From: Dendrocalamus latiflorus
Taxonomy: Eukaryota; Streptophyta; Magnoliopsida; Poales; Poaceae
Length of the DNA: 64,000 nt
Direction: 5' to 3'
Assembly (NCBI GenBank): GCA_017311315.1
Contig: CM029670.1
Span: 24,331,449 to 24,395,448, forward strand
A model generated the notes under the pieces. It made no database searches and was not told where the DNA came from. It saw only the letters and a list, made by a program, of their open reading frames with translations. This document shows, piece by piece, positions 10,345 through 21,832 of this stretch (the stretch's first letter is position 1; the number at the start of each line of letters is the position of its first letter). Made by a program: the position numbers and the translations under genes.

Positions 10345-10949
10345 CTTGCAAATGCAGACGTAAGTCGAGATGCATTGTGGTCGATGGTCGGTGTTCGTAT
10401 GCTATAGTATCCCGGTCGTGCTCGAAGACCAGTAGTACCGTCAGTGTGAGCGGAACTACCGAAGATGCTGGTCGACAAGCTGTGGTCGGTGAAGCGGTCG
10501 ATGAAGCCGTGGTCGAAGATATGGTCGACAAGCCGTGGTTTATGAAGCAGTCGAAGGCACTGTAGTCGAAGCAGCCGTGGTCGTGAGGCATAGTCGAGAA
10601 GGACTTATCAATGGACCCGAAGAAGAATCCAAAAGGATTGTGTGCGGTCGTAGACCGAGTCAGATAGCAGTAAGTCTACATGTAGCTGGTCATGTCTACT
10701 AAACTGAGTGTGATGTTAGTGGAGCAAGTCGTACGGGTAGAGGGGAGTGTGTGAGTCATGGGGGTTGTGGCCGAAAGAATTGAGTAGTTTTAGCCTGTCT
10801 GATTATAATCAGGTCTATAAATAGATGAGAAAATAGAAAGCAGTAGCAGATTGACGTAGCGTAAATATCTAGTGTGTCTTGAGTTGAGCAGAGGTGTTCG
10901 TGTGAGTTTTGACCACCGTGTGTATGCGTCTAGTTCCGTCCCTAGGCCA
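10345..10949 (+). repeat. 5' LTR, truncated, of the non-autonomous copia-like element
   Basis: Matches about 12,255-12,861 along its length. Contains a TATA-like 'tctataaatagatg' near 10,811 and is rich in 'gtggtcga' words. Ends GGCCA at 10,949. Confidence 0.75.
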
Positions 10950-10954
10950 AAAAT

Positions 10955-10967
10955 TGGTATTAGAGCC
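10955..10967 (+). other. Primer binding site, non-autonomous copia-like element
   Basis: TGGTATTAGAGCC, one base off the initiator tRNA-Met PBS, five bases after the LTR end. Confidence 0.8.
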
Positions 10968-11106
10968 TGGAGTCCCGTGTGTCGAAGAAGAAGACTCGGT
11001 GATTCCCGTGAGTCAAGAAGATGCCGAGAGAAGGAATGAGTGTGTCTCTGTCAGCGGTTCACAGCCTGCTAGGGGTAATTCGTCCGTGTCCAACTTGTAG
11101 GTGGCT

Positions 11107-12008
11107 ATGAAGAGGGAGGGCACAGTGACGTTGCCATACAAGCCACTCACTTCGACGAACTACACCATCTGGGTGATGAAGATGTGGGTGGCACTTCAGA
11201 CTTGAACCTAATACCACCGAGTACCAAAAGGATTAGATGGTGCTGTATGCATCTACCAATCAGTGCAGGAGGAGGTCATGTCTTGCCTCGTTGGGAAGGA
11301 CATGGCCAGGTCGACATGGGAGGCGATCAAGATGGTGCATATGCAGCTCGAGCGCGTGCATGAAGCCAAGCTGCAGTTCCTCAAGAGAGACTTTGAAGGG
11401 CTTAAGATGGAGGAAAGGTAGTATGTCAAAGGCTTCGCCGATCGGGTGACATCGGTCATCTGCAGCATTCGAGCATTGGACGACACCACGGTAGATGAAA
11501 TTGTTGTTGTTCACAGGTTTCTTCGGGCCATCCCGTCGCGCTACATACAACTTGTGATCTCCATCAAGAAGTGCATGGACTTGAAGATACTCACAGTCGA
11601 CGACCTTGTTGAGTGGTACAAGGCCTACGACAAGCATATCAGAATGACGCAAGATAGAGGGAGCATCTATTGCTCACGCATGTAGAGTGGCAGACCCTCG
11701 ACAAGAAGAATAAAGGGTCAGGCAACGGCACGAGGAAGAACCATAATTGTGACGGTGGCCACGTCAAAGATGGTTGTGGTCACATGGATGACCATGAGGG
11801 GGAGGACGACGAGGATGGCAATAACTCGCAGACCAGTGAGTGGAGGTCCAACAAGAAGAAGGAGAAGTGCTACAACTGTGGCATACGAGGGCACTTTGCC
11901 AGTGAGTGCCAGAAGTCGAAGAAGGCAGAAGTGCATCTCGTATGGCTTACGCTGATGACGAACCGGCGCTGCTCTGAAGGTTGGAGCATGGGTGATTATT
12001 GGAACTAA
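11107..12008 (+). pseudogene. Copia gag with zinc knuckle
   Basis: Starts MKREGTVTLPYKPLTSTNY-x-IW, the standard copia gag opening. TGA and TAA stops come near 11,200 and a TAG near 11,417 (Q expected). The frame shifts near 11,680. The second frame gives the CCHC knuckle CYNCGIRGHFASEC at 11,870-11,910 in a Lys-rich context. It stops at 12,008 with no protease. The copy at 29,265 has Gly instead of the first stop. Confidence 0.8.
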
Positions 12009-12014
12009 TCTTGT

Positions 12015-12861
12015 TGTGTTGTTGTTAGTAATCATATGTCAAGTACTCGGTGTGTTCGAGTACTGTGTAGTCGTGTCGAGTACTCATGTGTTAAATACTA
12101 TGTGGTCGTACTCGTGTGTTGAGTACTATGCGGTCGTAGTCATAAGTCGATGCAGTCGGTACTCGGAGGAGTACTATAGCAATAGTCATGCTACAGTGGT
12201 CATAGCATAGTAGTTGTGCTATAGTTGTCGTAGCACAGTAGTCGTAGAAGTCATAGTCGTAAGTCGAGCTGCATTGTGGTTGTTGTCGGTATTCGTATCT
12301 ACAGTATCCCGGTCGTGCTTGAAGACCGGTAGTATCATCTGTGTGAGTGGTACTACTAAAGATGCTGGTCGGCAAGACGTGGTCGGTGAAGCGGTCGATG
12401 AAGCTATGGTCGAAGATGTGGTCGACAAGCCGTGGTCAGTGAAGCGGTCGAAAGCACCATGGTTGAAGGCTCTGTGGTCGAAGTAGCCGTGGTCGTGAGG
12501 CATGGTCGAGAAGGACCCATCAATGGACCCGAAGCAAAACCTGAAGGATTATGTGCGGTCGTAGACCGAGCCAGATAGCAGTTAATCTGCACGTAACTAG
12601 TCATGTCCACTAAACCGAGTGTGATGGTTAGTAGAGCAAGTCGTACGGGTAGTGGGGAGTATGTGTGTCATGAAGATCGTAGCCAGAAGAGTTGGGTAGT
12701 TTTAGCTTGTACACTTGTAATCAAAGTCTATAAATAGATGAGAAAATGGAAAAGCGATAGTGGATTGACGCAGCATAAATCTCTAGTCTGTCTTGAATTG
12801 AACAGAGATATTTATGTGTGTTTTCACAATCCTATGTGCATATGATTCCATCCTTGGGCCA
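12015..12861 (+). repeat. 3' LTR of the non-autonomous copia-like element
   Basis: Ends GGCCA at 12,861. The segment from about 12,255 matches the 5' LTR. The first 240 bases have no counterpart upstream because the 5' LTR is truncated. They are dense in short repeats (agtactcg, gtcgtag, catagta). The exact LTR start is uncertain. Confidence 0.6.
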
Positions 12862-12866
12862 ACAGG

Positions 12867-13553
12867 GTCGTCATGCAGCGCATGCAACTGACGCATAGGG
12901 CGGTGTGCATGTTGCTAGCAACAGGCAGTCCTACAGTTAGTGGCTCCGGGACCCACGCATAGCAGATTGCAGCAAGAAGTGCAGCAAGAGGTCAAAGCGG
13001 CTCGAGAGATAACGCGCTAGAGGAAGAGGTCCAAGAGGAGCCCGCGGCGCTGATGGTAGAAGACCAGGCAGGCACGGATGCTGGTGCGGCAGTGGTGGAA
13101 GACGATCAGGTGAGTGGAGGCGAGGCGGAGCGGACACACGAAGAGCTTGCGTGGACGGTCATGAAGTTGAGTATGCAGAATGAGTACCTCAAGTCCTAGA
13201 TCGTGGGCGCTCAGCCGACGAGTGGCGGCGAGCGGAGGGATGGCGAAAACTCGGAGCTTGTGAGGAGCTTGCGAGAGCAGGTTGAGAGGTTGATGAAGGA
13301 GGTGCAGGAGCAGAAGCAGATGCAGAAGGTCACAGAGGCGGCCCTGGAGCACATCAATGGCAAGCTTCAAGACCTCACAGCGAAGCTCACCGAAGCTCAA
13401 CTGAAAATAAACAAGGAACTAAATGAACGAGATGACAAATACGTTGATCTGGGCACCAAGTCAAGAGACTTCACAAGCATGCCAAGAGCAAGGCAAGCCG
13501 TGAAAAGAGAAGATGAGCATTATCAAGGTAAAGAAATAATATTAAGAGGATGA
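12867..13553 (+). pseudogene. Coiled-coil gag-like ORF of unknown element
   Basis: An N-terminal half (TGSPTVSGSGTHAQQIAARS, then EEEVQEEPAALMVEDQ, acidic) is followed by a strong heptad-rich coiled coil (ENSELVRSLREQVERLMKEV and on to LTEAQLKINKELNERDDKYV). It ends with a basic tail and stop at 13,551-13,553. Position just before a purine tract and an LTR suggests a gag-like protein of a retrotransposon. This copy has a TAG at 13,197 where the second copy reads Trp; the second copy instead has a one-base insertion near 31,388. I do not recognise the family. Confidence 0.55.
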
Positions 13554-13890
13554 TTGATAGAATTAATCTTATTTAGGAAGGTTCTATTATTTTTGAAGAG
13601 TTTATTTTATATTTAGGAAGTATTTGTTATAGATACTAAAGTTGATTTAGAATCTCTTTTAGATTTACGATGTTATAGTCGAATATAAATAGCTATTTGC
13701 TCTAAATAAAAGAGTACTCATGTAATCAGTTTTAACGTGGAGAGAAAGAAAAAAGAAAACGTAAGCGTTTGGTGCACCTGCAAAAATACCGATCTACTAT
13801 CGCGTTGTGTTCTCTCTCCGGCAACTTTGGTTGTCTGGTGTTTCTTCTCTTCATCAGGGGCCACGTCGGAGTATCGGCGGTAGGTAGGGA
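13551..13890 (+). repeat. LTR fragment, target of the CACTA insertion
   Basis: Starts TGATTGATAG after a purine-rich AAGAGGA. AT-rich, with 'atataaatagc' (TATA-like) near 13,683 and a pyrimidine-rich end. Its last three bases are GGA, the target-site duplication of the CACTA. In the second copy the sequence resumes at 41,972 after the CACTA. Confidence 0.6.
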
Positions 13891-13934
13891 CACTACTACA
13901 GAAAACCTAATACTAGACGGACAATCACAGACGG
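13891..13934 (+). mobile_element. 44-base CACTA terminus left at the duplication breakpoint
   Basis: CACTACTACAGAAAA followed by 29 more bases identical, apart from two substitutions, to the CACTA end at 32,055-32,098. It stops abruptly inside the first subterminal motif and continues as unrelated DNA. The CACTA was therefore present before the duplication. Confidence 0.92.
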
Positions 13935-14141
13935 ATAGAAGAGCGAATTTGATCCATAGTGATCCCATAGTCTTGTATATGCTTTCAGGACTAGCATTTC
14001 TTCATTTTTCCCAAGCTTCCTCTTTCTTTCTTATTACCTTGGTTCAGGGGAGTTCATTTGAGATTTTCTTAAGCTTAATGTTGACATAACTCAACTTGAA
14101 CCAAAATGTCTCTAAAATTGACTCATTTGCTAAGGGAGAGC
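13935..14141 (+). other. Sequence after the duplication breakpoint
   Basis: Unassigned DNA up to about 14,093, then about 48 bases matching the copia pre-LTR segment at 55,234-55,280, ending in the purine tract AAGGGAGAGC. No gene is seen. Confidence 0.5.
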
Positions 14142-16730
14142 TGGGACCTTTGTTGCATCATGCTGTATTTTAAATTCAACAATGTGCATTATAATATAAA
14201 TACAAGGAGTTTTGACTATTATCCTTGAACATGATATCTTACTTTACATTTTTGCCCTGCTCGTGCTAGCTTACTAAATTTATCGTGTCATTCTATGTGT
14301 AGCTTAGCTTTTGCCATGTTAGCTTTATTAAATATAAAAAACCTGAATTAAATCATGTCTTGTTGGATCTTGTGGCTAGTTTTGCTCTAGTCATCCTCTT
14401 ATGATTCATACCATGTCGAATAATCTAAGTTGAGTCTTGAACCTAAATTAAGCTTTATATTGAGCTATGCTAGTTCTTTATTGAAGCATGAGGTCGTATT
14501 AGCTCTTTGTTCTTGAACTAAGTCAAGAAAATGAAAAATGATCGCTTTTATGCGAAACAACTGATCTCACCAGTTCTTTCTTCCGAGACTGCTTGCCATT
14601 GCACTAGAAATAAACTTCGATGGAGTTTTGGGTGACTAAGAGCACTTCTTTAAGCTTCTTGATTAGGTGGCGCACAAGGCTTAAGATGTAGCACATGGCT
14701 AAGAAAGCAAAAAAATTGTGAAACATAGTTGAAGCTAAAGTAACACCAAAAATGAATTTCAGCAAGCGCTAAATGTGCTAAGTTTTCTTAATTCCAAGTG
14801 TTTGAACAAAATGATTCAATATTGAAATTGTAGCACTCCAAATTAACTAAATTGTAGCTTCTTGGTTTCATTTAGTATATTGACATAGCTTGGCTTTTTT
14901 TTAATACCTTTAACTAAACTATGATCATTCTAACTAAAAATCCATTTAATTTCATATTATTGCTCATTTGGCTTTAGCTTTGCTATATATAGTTTGCCAT
15001 GATCTAGATAGCTTTTTCACAATATGGCTTAGTGTAATTCCTAAAGAGTCAGTTTGGATAATTTTCAAGACTTCTAATGCTAAAAATAAATAAAATGCAG
15101 GCACTTCATTTCATTCATACTTATTTTTTCACGCATCTTGATTACTCCATTATCAAAGGAGGAGAAAGATTGGTAAAAAATACATATCTAGTGTATGATT
15201 TGGAATTTTGTGCAAATTTTTGCTTAGCTGGAGCCTTTTGATCTCTTCTCACCAATACCAAGGACAAATAAAACAATTGTTCTTTCATGTAGACCTAAAG
15301 TGAATTTTTTTGACTCATTTGGTGGATTTGAAGCTTTTTGTGGAATTTCTATCATTTTCAGAAGCTTTATTCTACCTCTGCCTCAAATGGTCATTTTCAC
15401 CTTATTGCTCTCTTCATTTGACTATTTGGAGTTTTATTTACAAATTTTCACCTTATTGTCTAAATGCAACTCATATATGTATTTTTACGAAATTGCCGAG
15501 GGTTTATTAAGGGGAAGATTGAAGAACCATATAAGAGGGTTTCAGTTTATGTTGTGATGAATCATTGCAATTTGCAAGAGTTGGGAATTTGATTCGCAAA
15601 TTAGCCATGCATAAGGATCATTGCATTAATGAAGTCCTATTTAGTTCACTATTTAGGGCTGCTACATGTGGTAATTATTGCCAGTTCTTTTCGACCGAAG
15701 CTAGCGGCTTTTGGCTTTTGCTACAGTACCTAACTTTCAAATGAGGTATTTTCTCAAGACGGGGTCTATAAGTTAATTGTAGTACACGTTAAAAGCCTAA
15801 CATCTGTATTAACCAAAATCGCAAGCGAGTATCTATCTCTCCGTAATCTCTATCGTAAACAACTAAAATTCAAAAATTTCAGCAAAAAACCATAAGCCGC
15901 AGCCGAACCAAATAGGCCCTGAGTACTGTGGAGCATTTATTGCTATGCATGTAGTAGATGAGACCTTCACTGGTAGCTTCGGAATTTGCGTGGCTGAGTG
16001 AAAGTTCAGCAGTAGCGGCTGAACCGCCTGTCTATTTCGGTTGGACCGAATGGCCCTAGCGGTCTAACAGGATTTAGCACCTGGTCAAACCGGCTGCAAT
16101 ATATTTTTTCGGCCAATTTTCTGCAATTTATGTTTTGAGTTGTGAAATAAGTTTTGGTCATTTTACTCGGTGGTTCTAAGTTGCATGAGGTTAGCTAACG
16201 TGGCTAAAGTTGTGAGGACTTATACTCGAAAGCAATTTCTTTGTGTTTTGATGTGCAGGGTCGCTTAGAGTCAACCATGGTTAACGGCGAGTAACGAGGC
16301 TACACTCATAGAGGAGCTGAGGCTTAGAACGATTATGGATGCCGGGTGAGACAGTGATCTCAAGCATGGAACGCGAAAGACGAAAAATGTTAAAGGCAAC
16401 TTTGAACGGCGGGATTGCACTATGTGACTTGGACATACCAAGTGAGTTGTGGTTCGGTGGAAATAGGACAGGAGAGACTTGGCAACACGTGGCAAGCTAG
16501 TGGCACACCTAAACGTGGTGAGCATGATGATTGCTTTCAATAGATGTTGATGATCGGGTCAATGAAAAGTATGTTGGTAGTTTGACCAAAATACCAAAAA
16601 CTACTATAGATCAAAACCGCGGTGCACGAGTAGCACTTCGAAGAGCGGTTTAGGTCAAGTTGGAGCTGGTTTGAACAAAATGGATAAATGCTAAGGATTT
16701 AATGGATTCAGGGTACAGATAGAAGTAAAA
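14142..16730 (+). repeat. Long copia LTR, sense, 3' truncated
   Basis: Begins TGGGACCTTTGTTGCATCATG after a purine tract, exactly like the LTR start at 55,281, and follows that LTR for about 2.5 kb, to the part near 58,210. It lacks the hAT insertion of the other copy: at 15,605-15,615 it reads ATGCATAAGG uninterrupted. ORFs at 15,300 and 16,271 are incidental. Confidence 0.8.
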
Positions 16731-17440
16731 GTGGTTCTAAATCCGACTACTAGACGGAAGTACAACGTGGTCAGAAATCGACCACCGAACAGACAATACC
16801 GTAGTCAAAGACTGACTGTACGTTGAAAATCAGTGTAGTCGAAAGTTCAACATGGTCGGAAATCAACTACCAAACAGAAATCACTGTAGTCGATAACCAC
16901 CGAGACCAAAATTAACGTGATTGAAAATGGGTGCAGTCGAAACCAACGTGGTCAAACAACCAATGTAGTCGAAACCAGTCGGCAACCAAAATGATCAACG
17001 TGATCATAACCAATGTTGTCGTAAGCTAAAGGGATGGTTGAACAACCAACGTGGTCAGAACCAGTATGCAACCAGAATGATTAACATGATCGTAACCAAC
17101 GTGGTCGAAACTAGACGCGGTCGTAGCAGAATCGGAAGAACAAAGCAGCGCACGACCGCCAGATCTAAACTCCACATAACTTTTGATTAGAACATCAACT
17201 GGCCATGAAACTTTGTACACAACAAGGTTAAGGTCTCAAGAGACTTCTCTAATCTTTCATTGAAAACTTAGCAAGCAAATTGAGAGCTTTTTGTGAATTA
17301 ACCGAGTGCGCACAAAACGAAACAGTGTGATCGTAAAGACAATCAGACCATGCCCGTGGGAATAGAATAGGCAAGATGGCTTTGAGTATGATTCTCCAAC
17401 ACCTAGCAAGTCAGATTATTGACAACACAAGAAAGAAATT
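16731..17440 (+). repeat. Diffuse 'aacgtggtcg' repeat block
   Basis: From 16,740 to 17,130 short words such as aaccaacgtggtcg, tgtagtcgaaa and atgatcaacgtgatc recur at irregular spacing of about 20-60 bases. The words resemble the 'gtggtcga' repeats in the copia-like LTRs at 10,345 and 12,240. No gene. The last 300 bases hold nothing I recognise. Confidence 0.6.
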
Positions 17441-18340
17441 TCTCTCAGATCAAGAAAAGAAAGAAACAACCAAAGAATAGAAAAGAAACAGAGAAATAGA
17501 CGAACCAAACCCAAGCCAACACAACACCAACCAGACAATAATACACAAGCAGTAGATCGAAGATTGATGTATTGCTCTGATGATTGAGTTTATAGCCACT
17601 CCATCTAGGAGGACCAAGAGCATATCTGTGCTCCACTCTCAAAACCCTAAACCTAAAACAAGAAAGCCCACAAGAGAGAGGTGGGATGGTTAACCCTACA
17701 TGCCTCCATCCCCACCCCTTTTATAGGTGAGCAACCAGCCACCTACCCTTCCAAATTGGATCTTACCCACCATTAGCTCCAACTTGACTTAACCACTCTC
17801 CAACGCATCACCCATGCACCATGGTTTTGATCCAAGATGGTTTTCGGTATTTTGGTCAAATTACTGAAATGCCCTTCGTTGACCTGGTCATCACCTTCCT
17901 TTGCAACCAAACATCATGCTTGCCATGTATAGGTACACCATTAGCATGTCACATGTCGCCAAATCTCGCTTGTCTCGGTTCCACCGAACCATGGTTTACT
18001 TGGCCCGTGCAAGCCACCCGGTGTCATCCCGTTGCTCGAACTCGCACTCAACATTCCCACCTTTCTCGTGCCATGCTTGAGCTCACCGTCTCACCCTGCA
18101 TCCTTGATCGTCTGGGGCATAACTCCGTGAGCCTAGCCTCGAACATCGCCGTTGACCATAGTTGACTCCAAGCGACCCTACACATCCAAAAACAAAGAAT
18201 TCGTTTCCAGACACAAGTTCTTCACAACTTGACCTACATTAGCCAAGACATGTATCATGCAACCTTAATCCATGACTCAAATCCCAAATCCAATCCTGGC
18301 AAAGTGCTATCTTTGCAAAGCTGATCACTCCACAAACATT
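17441..18340 (-). repeat. Long copia LTR, antisense fragment
   Basis: Read on the minus strand this is the LTR again: the gene-free block near 18,160-18,000 matches 16,250-16,400 and 57,765-57,880 in inverted orientation, and 17,580-17,700 matches 58,370-58,460. With 14,142-16,730 it forms a large imperfect inverted repeat. It crosses into the second duplication copy. The ORF 17,821-18,165 is incidental. Confidence 0.75.
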
Positions 18341-18402
18341 GCAACGGTTTATCACGACTAAAACCTGGACCATCTCTCATGGTCCATCACGTTCATATCT
18401 TT

Positions 18403-19652
18403 AGCTCATTTCATTCTTCTTTTGACCATTTGGATCTTTATTTGCAAATTTTCCTCTCTAATGTCTAAGACCACATTCAAATTGTATTTTTGATAAATTA
18501 CCAATGTGTTCATCAGGAAGAGATTTAAGAATCACGTGAGAACGTCTTGGATTAAGTTTTGATGACCTATTGTAATTTGGGAAGGTTGAAAATTTGAAAT
18601 GCTTTTTTGTTAGAGTTTTTTCTGGAACTATGCTCAAGCAAGGCAGTCTGACTAGTTTTGAAATCCGATCTATTTAACGAGTTGGGATGGAAACTTATGG
18701 TTAACTATCCAACCATTCTCTCTTGAGAGGAAGTGTTTACTATGTTAGGGTTAGGCTTTGAGAGAACTTAAGTCATGTGGTCTGCTCTCTTGTCTTTCAG
18801 GTAGAGTGGTTGTAAAACTTTTATTGTCAAGTAGCAATATATCAATCTTTGTTCATCTCTATAGCTCTATCTTGCATTGATTGATTTGCTCTTGACTTAG
18901 TTGGTTTTTCCTCCTCTCTTTACTCTTCTTGATCTTGCTGTGTTAAAGATGTATAAGAGATGTAGATATGTTCTAAAAATCAATGTCCATCCATCTAGAC
19001 ACTTTGATGGCAAATTCTTGAAGAAACCCGGTTTTGTATGATTTTGGCCTCACCAAATGATTCATGATCCAAGAGTTTTCGGCTTGAGTTTTCGGTGTTC
19101 TTGCTTTCTGTGATATGTGGGAACATATCTAAAGCTATTTTGGTCATCTTCTACCAACGAGCAAGTCACATTCATCATTTTCGTATTTTGTCCAATTTTG
19201 GTGCAAGGTGCAATCTTTTCTCAATCTCAAAAAAGTCTAAACTTTTTCATGGATTTCTTCGATCTATAGATGGAATAGTTTTCTGAGACCTTAAGCAAGG
19301 TGCGTGTAAAATTTCATAGCATTTGGACTTGTGTTTTAGAATTCGCATCATTTCTTGGACCTTCACGGGCTATTTTCATAGCAGGCAGTTCAATCGCACC
19401 AAGGCCAGTCAGACCGATAGTGTTGTGGTGTTCTGACCGTTAGGAGGTCAGACTGATCACTAGTTAGCGGTTAGAGCTCTAGGGTTTGGATTTTCTCGAA
19501 ATTTGATTGCTTGAGCAATTGGGATTTTGGCTGAAAATTCAATTATCTGTAACTCTGTAGTTATACAAGAATAGTTCAATAATACATAGGGAAAAATTTT
19601 AAACGACATCTTTCACACCCTCTTCCCTCTGTTGCCTTTTCGGTTCTATAGT
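18403..19652 (+). repeat. Sense long-LTR fragment, copy 2
   Basis: Counterpart of 241-1,490, differing at only three noticed positions (for example aagtcatg for aagtcctg near 18,773). Confidence 0.7.
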
Positions 19653-19974
19653 TTTCTTGCCCTCATCTAGAAAGGAACCGATTTGAAATATCACGTGTAT
19701 GTCGGATCGAGTGCCTGCAATGCATGTAGAACTCGATCACCTTATTTCCTAGCTACTCCATAGTAGATCTAGACCAAATGGGAGTATCCAAAAGAGAACG
19801 AAAAAAGCACCACACCTGGTCTTATTCTTCTCTACCTTGCAACATGACAGGATTGGAATCATTTGTACCTATTGCAAATTCCTTTACCAAAGCAGCTCAC
19901 AAACCTCTTTATTCCCACCAATGCATGACCCAAGCAAAGGTGACTCCGATCCTCAGTTTGCCCTCTGCAGTATC

Positions 19975-19982
19975 TATAAAAA
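19975..19982 (+). promoter_or_regulatory. TATA box, first sHSP gene, copy 2
   Basis: TATAAAAA, identical in context to 1,813-1,820. Confidence 0.7.
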
Positions 19983-20096
19983 GGCCCCTCACGCAATCCC
20001 TTCCATGCATCGCACCACACAAGTGCTACCTGATCCACTCTCTCCTTGTCTTGATCTCACTGTCTAGAGTTACACGACAACCAATTAGAAATTGTA

Positions 20097-21078
20097 ATGT
20101 CGACGGTCACCTCTTACACCCTCCTGAGCGGCCCGACGGCGGCGACACCGGTGAATACCACCGGTAAGGCAGCAGCAGTTGCTCTCCTTTCTTTCCGAAG
20201 AAGGTCCCGGTCTCTTTCTGTGTGCTTTGCAAGTAGTGCAAAGGGGGAGCACAGTCCAAAGACGGATTTGCCGCCATTTAACATCTCTCCCGTCGGTAAG
20301 CTCATGTACCCTCGTAGCCTCGTTCTGTGTCTCGCATTTCTTTTTCAGTCTTCCATTTACAAGTTTGATCAACAATTTCTACCGTTTGCAGAATGCTAGT
20401 AAAAAGATTACAAAAGAGCAATGTTGTGGAAATAAGTTTGACAGCAAATATCTGTTACCTCTATATAAGTTAGTGGTTAAAGTTGGAGATAATTAAATAT
20501 CTAATTGTATACTTACCATGCATAGTATGATATTACACATTTCATCCATCAAATTGATCATGCTCACCTAATTAATTAATGAATTCATTTGACATCGTGA
20601 TATGTACGAAGCTCTGGTGCACCCGGTGCCGCCGCAGGAGGAGGAGCGGTGGCAGCTGGAGGAGGACGCCAACGCCGTGAAACTGTGGTTCGAAGTGCCG
20701 GGGTTCTCCAAGGAGGACCTCGTCGTCGAGATCGACGAGGACGTGCTCGTCATCAGGAAGAAGCCCAAGGCCGACGTGAAGAACATTGACGTCGAAGACC
20801 AACAGGCCGGCGCCGGCGCCAGGCCCGGCAGGGACCCGACGGCGACTGGCGGCGGCAGGCCCAGCAGGGTCACGCCTGCGTCCGCCGCGGCCAAGGGCAA
20901 GGCCGACGCAGCCTACGACGGCGGCGTCTACGCGCGGCTGCTCCTCCCGGCCGGGTACAACAGGGAGAGCGTCAATGCCGAGCTCGCCTCCGGCGAGCTG
21001 ACAGTTACCATCTTCAAGGTCAAGGAGCAGGCGCGCAGGAGGATCAATGTCGACATCCACGTGCCGTCAAGTAGCTAG
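20097..21078 (+). CDS. Plastid-type small heat shock protein (HSP20), copy 2
   Basis: Same model as the gene at 1,935: exon 1 is 20,097-20,295, the intron 20,296-20,611 and exon 2 20,612-21,078, about 221 residues. Both exons and the intron look identical to copy 1, and promoter and 3' flank are retained. The upstream flank differs by one base (G at 19,874 for A at 1,712). Both copies therefore appear equally competent, doubling gene dosage. The alpha-crystallin core and unusual Gly/Ala/Arg-rich insert are as described for copy 1. Targeting and acceptor site remain predictions. Confidence 0.85.
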
Positions 21079-21245
21079 GAGTGCATACGTATGCATGACT
21101 GCACTGCCGTTGACGTCCATGGCGTGAAGGAGCACTTGTCCAAGAGGCTTACGAATAACTACTCTATATATGTACCTCTTGTTTTCCTAAATTCGACCAT
21201 ACAAGTATTAGTATGTAATGCGTGCTTTGTGCTTCCAACCAAATC

Positions 21246-21251
21246 AATAAA
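21246..21251 (+). terminator. Polyadenylation signal, sHSP copy 2
   Basis: AATAAA about 170 bases after the stop codon, identical to copy 1. Confidence 0.5.
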
Positions 21252-21677
21252 ATGTGTTGAATTGAAAAATCCAATATCATTAATACAACTGCAGGGAGCA
21301 AAATTCGACATAATTGAATCACATGCATAACATGATTAACTAACATGGCATTTGCATTTAAAATTAAACATGAATTCATACTATAAATATTGGGTCTAGC
21401 CCAAACACAAACTACAGGAGGACCAAACATTGACCAGCATCTCCTTCTGAAGGAAGAAAGAAGGTGAAAAGGAGAAAAAAAGAAGCATGTCCAACAAAAT
21501 CAACACCTCCACAGTCCATCGTACCACAACAGCAAGACATCCATCCACCTGAAGAATCCCACATTACGTACGTACCAAAGCAACTTCACGGCCAGCTTGA
21601 TCTCTGGTCTTTATTCCCTCCCAAACCGACCAAGCAAAGGTGATCAAATAACTCACCCCTTTGATCCTTTCTCCAAC

Positions 21678-21685
21678 TATATAAA
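21678..21685 (+). promoter_or_regulatory. TATA box, truncated sHSP paralog, copy 2
   Basis: TATATAAA before the exon at 21,833; identical to 3,516-3,523. Confidence 0.65.
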
Positions 21686-21832
21686 CGCTACCATTCATAT
21701 AGTATAACTCAGAACAACCTCAAACTAGACGGGAATTAACATGCATTAAATCTATTTTCCCTTCAGTTCAGGTAGTTCTTAATTACGATCCAGAGGCAAG
21801 AGCTAGAAATATGCAGTGCAACTACTGGTGCA

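Larger units (their letters stand above)
10340..12861 (+). mobile_element. Non-autonomous copia-like element (LTR-gag-LTR)
   Basis: Two copies of an LTR (about 10,345-10,949, truncated at its 5' end, and about 12,240-12,861 for the matching part) flank a PBS and a gag with one zinc knuckle. No pol was found, so it is non-autonomous. The 5' LTR joins MULE sequence directly. Confidence 0.8.
1..13934 (+). repeat. Tandem duplication, copy 1 (visible part)
   Basis: This whole stretch recurs in the same orientation at 18,167-32,098 with an offset drifting from 18,166 to 18,155-18,164 through small indels, the first being a 4-base indel near 163. The match ends 44 bases into a CACTA terminus at 13,934. 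Divergence is low, one to two percent by eye in the transposons and almost nil across the sHSP block. The left end of this copy is probably outside the window. Confidence 0.97.
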
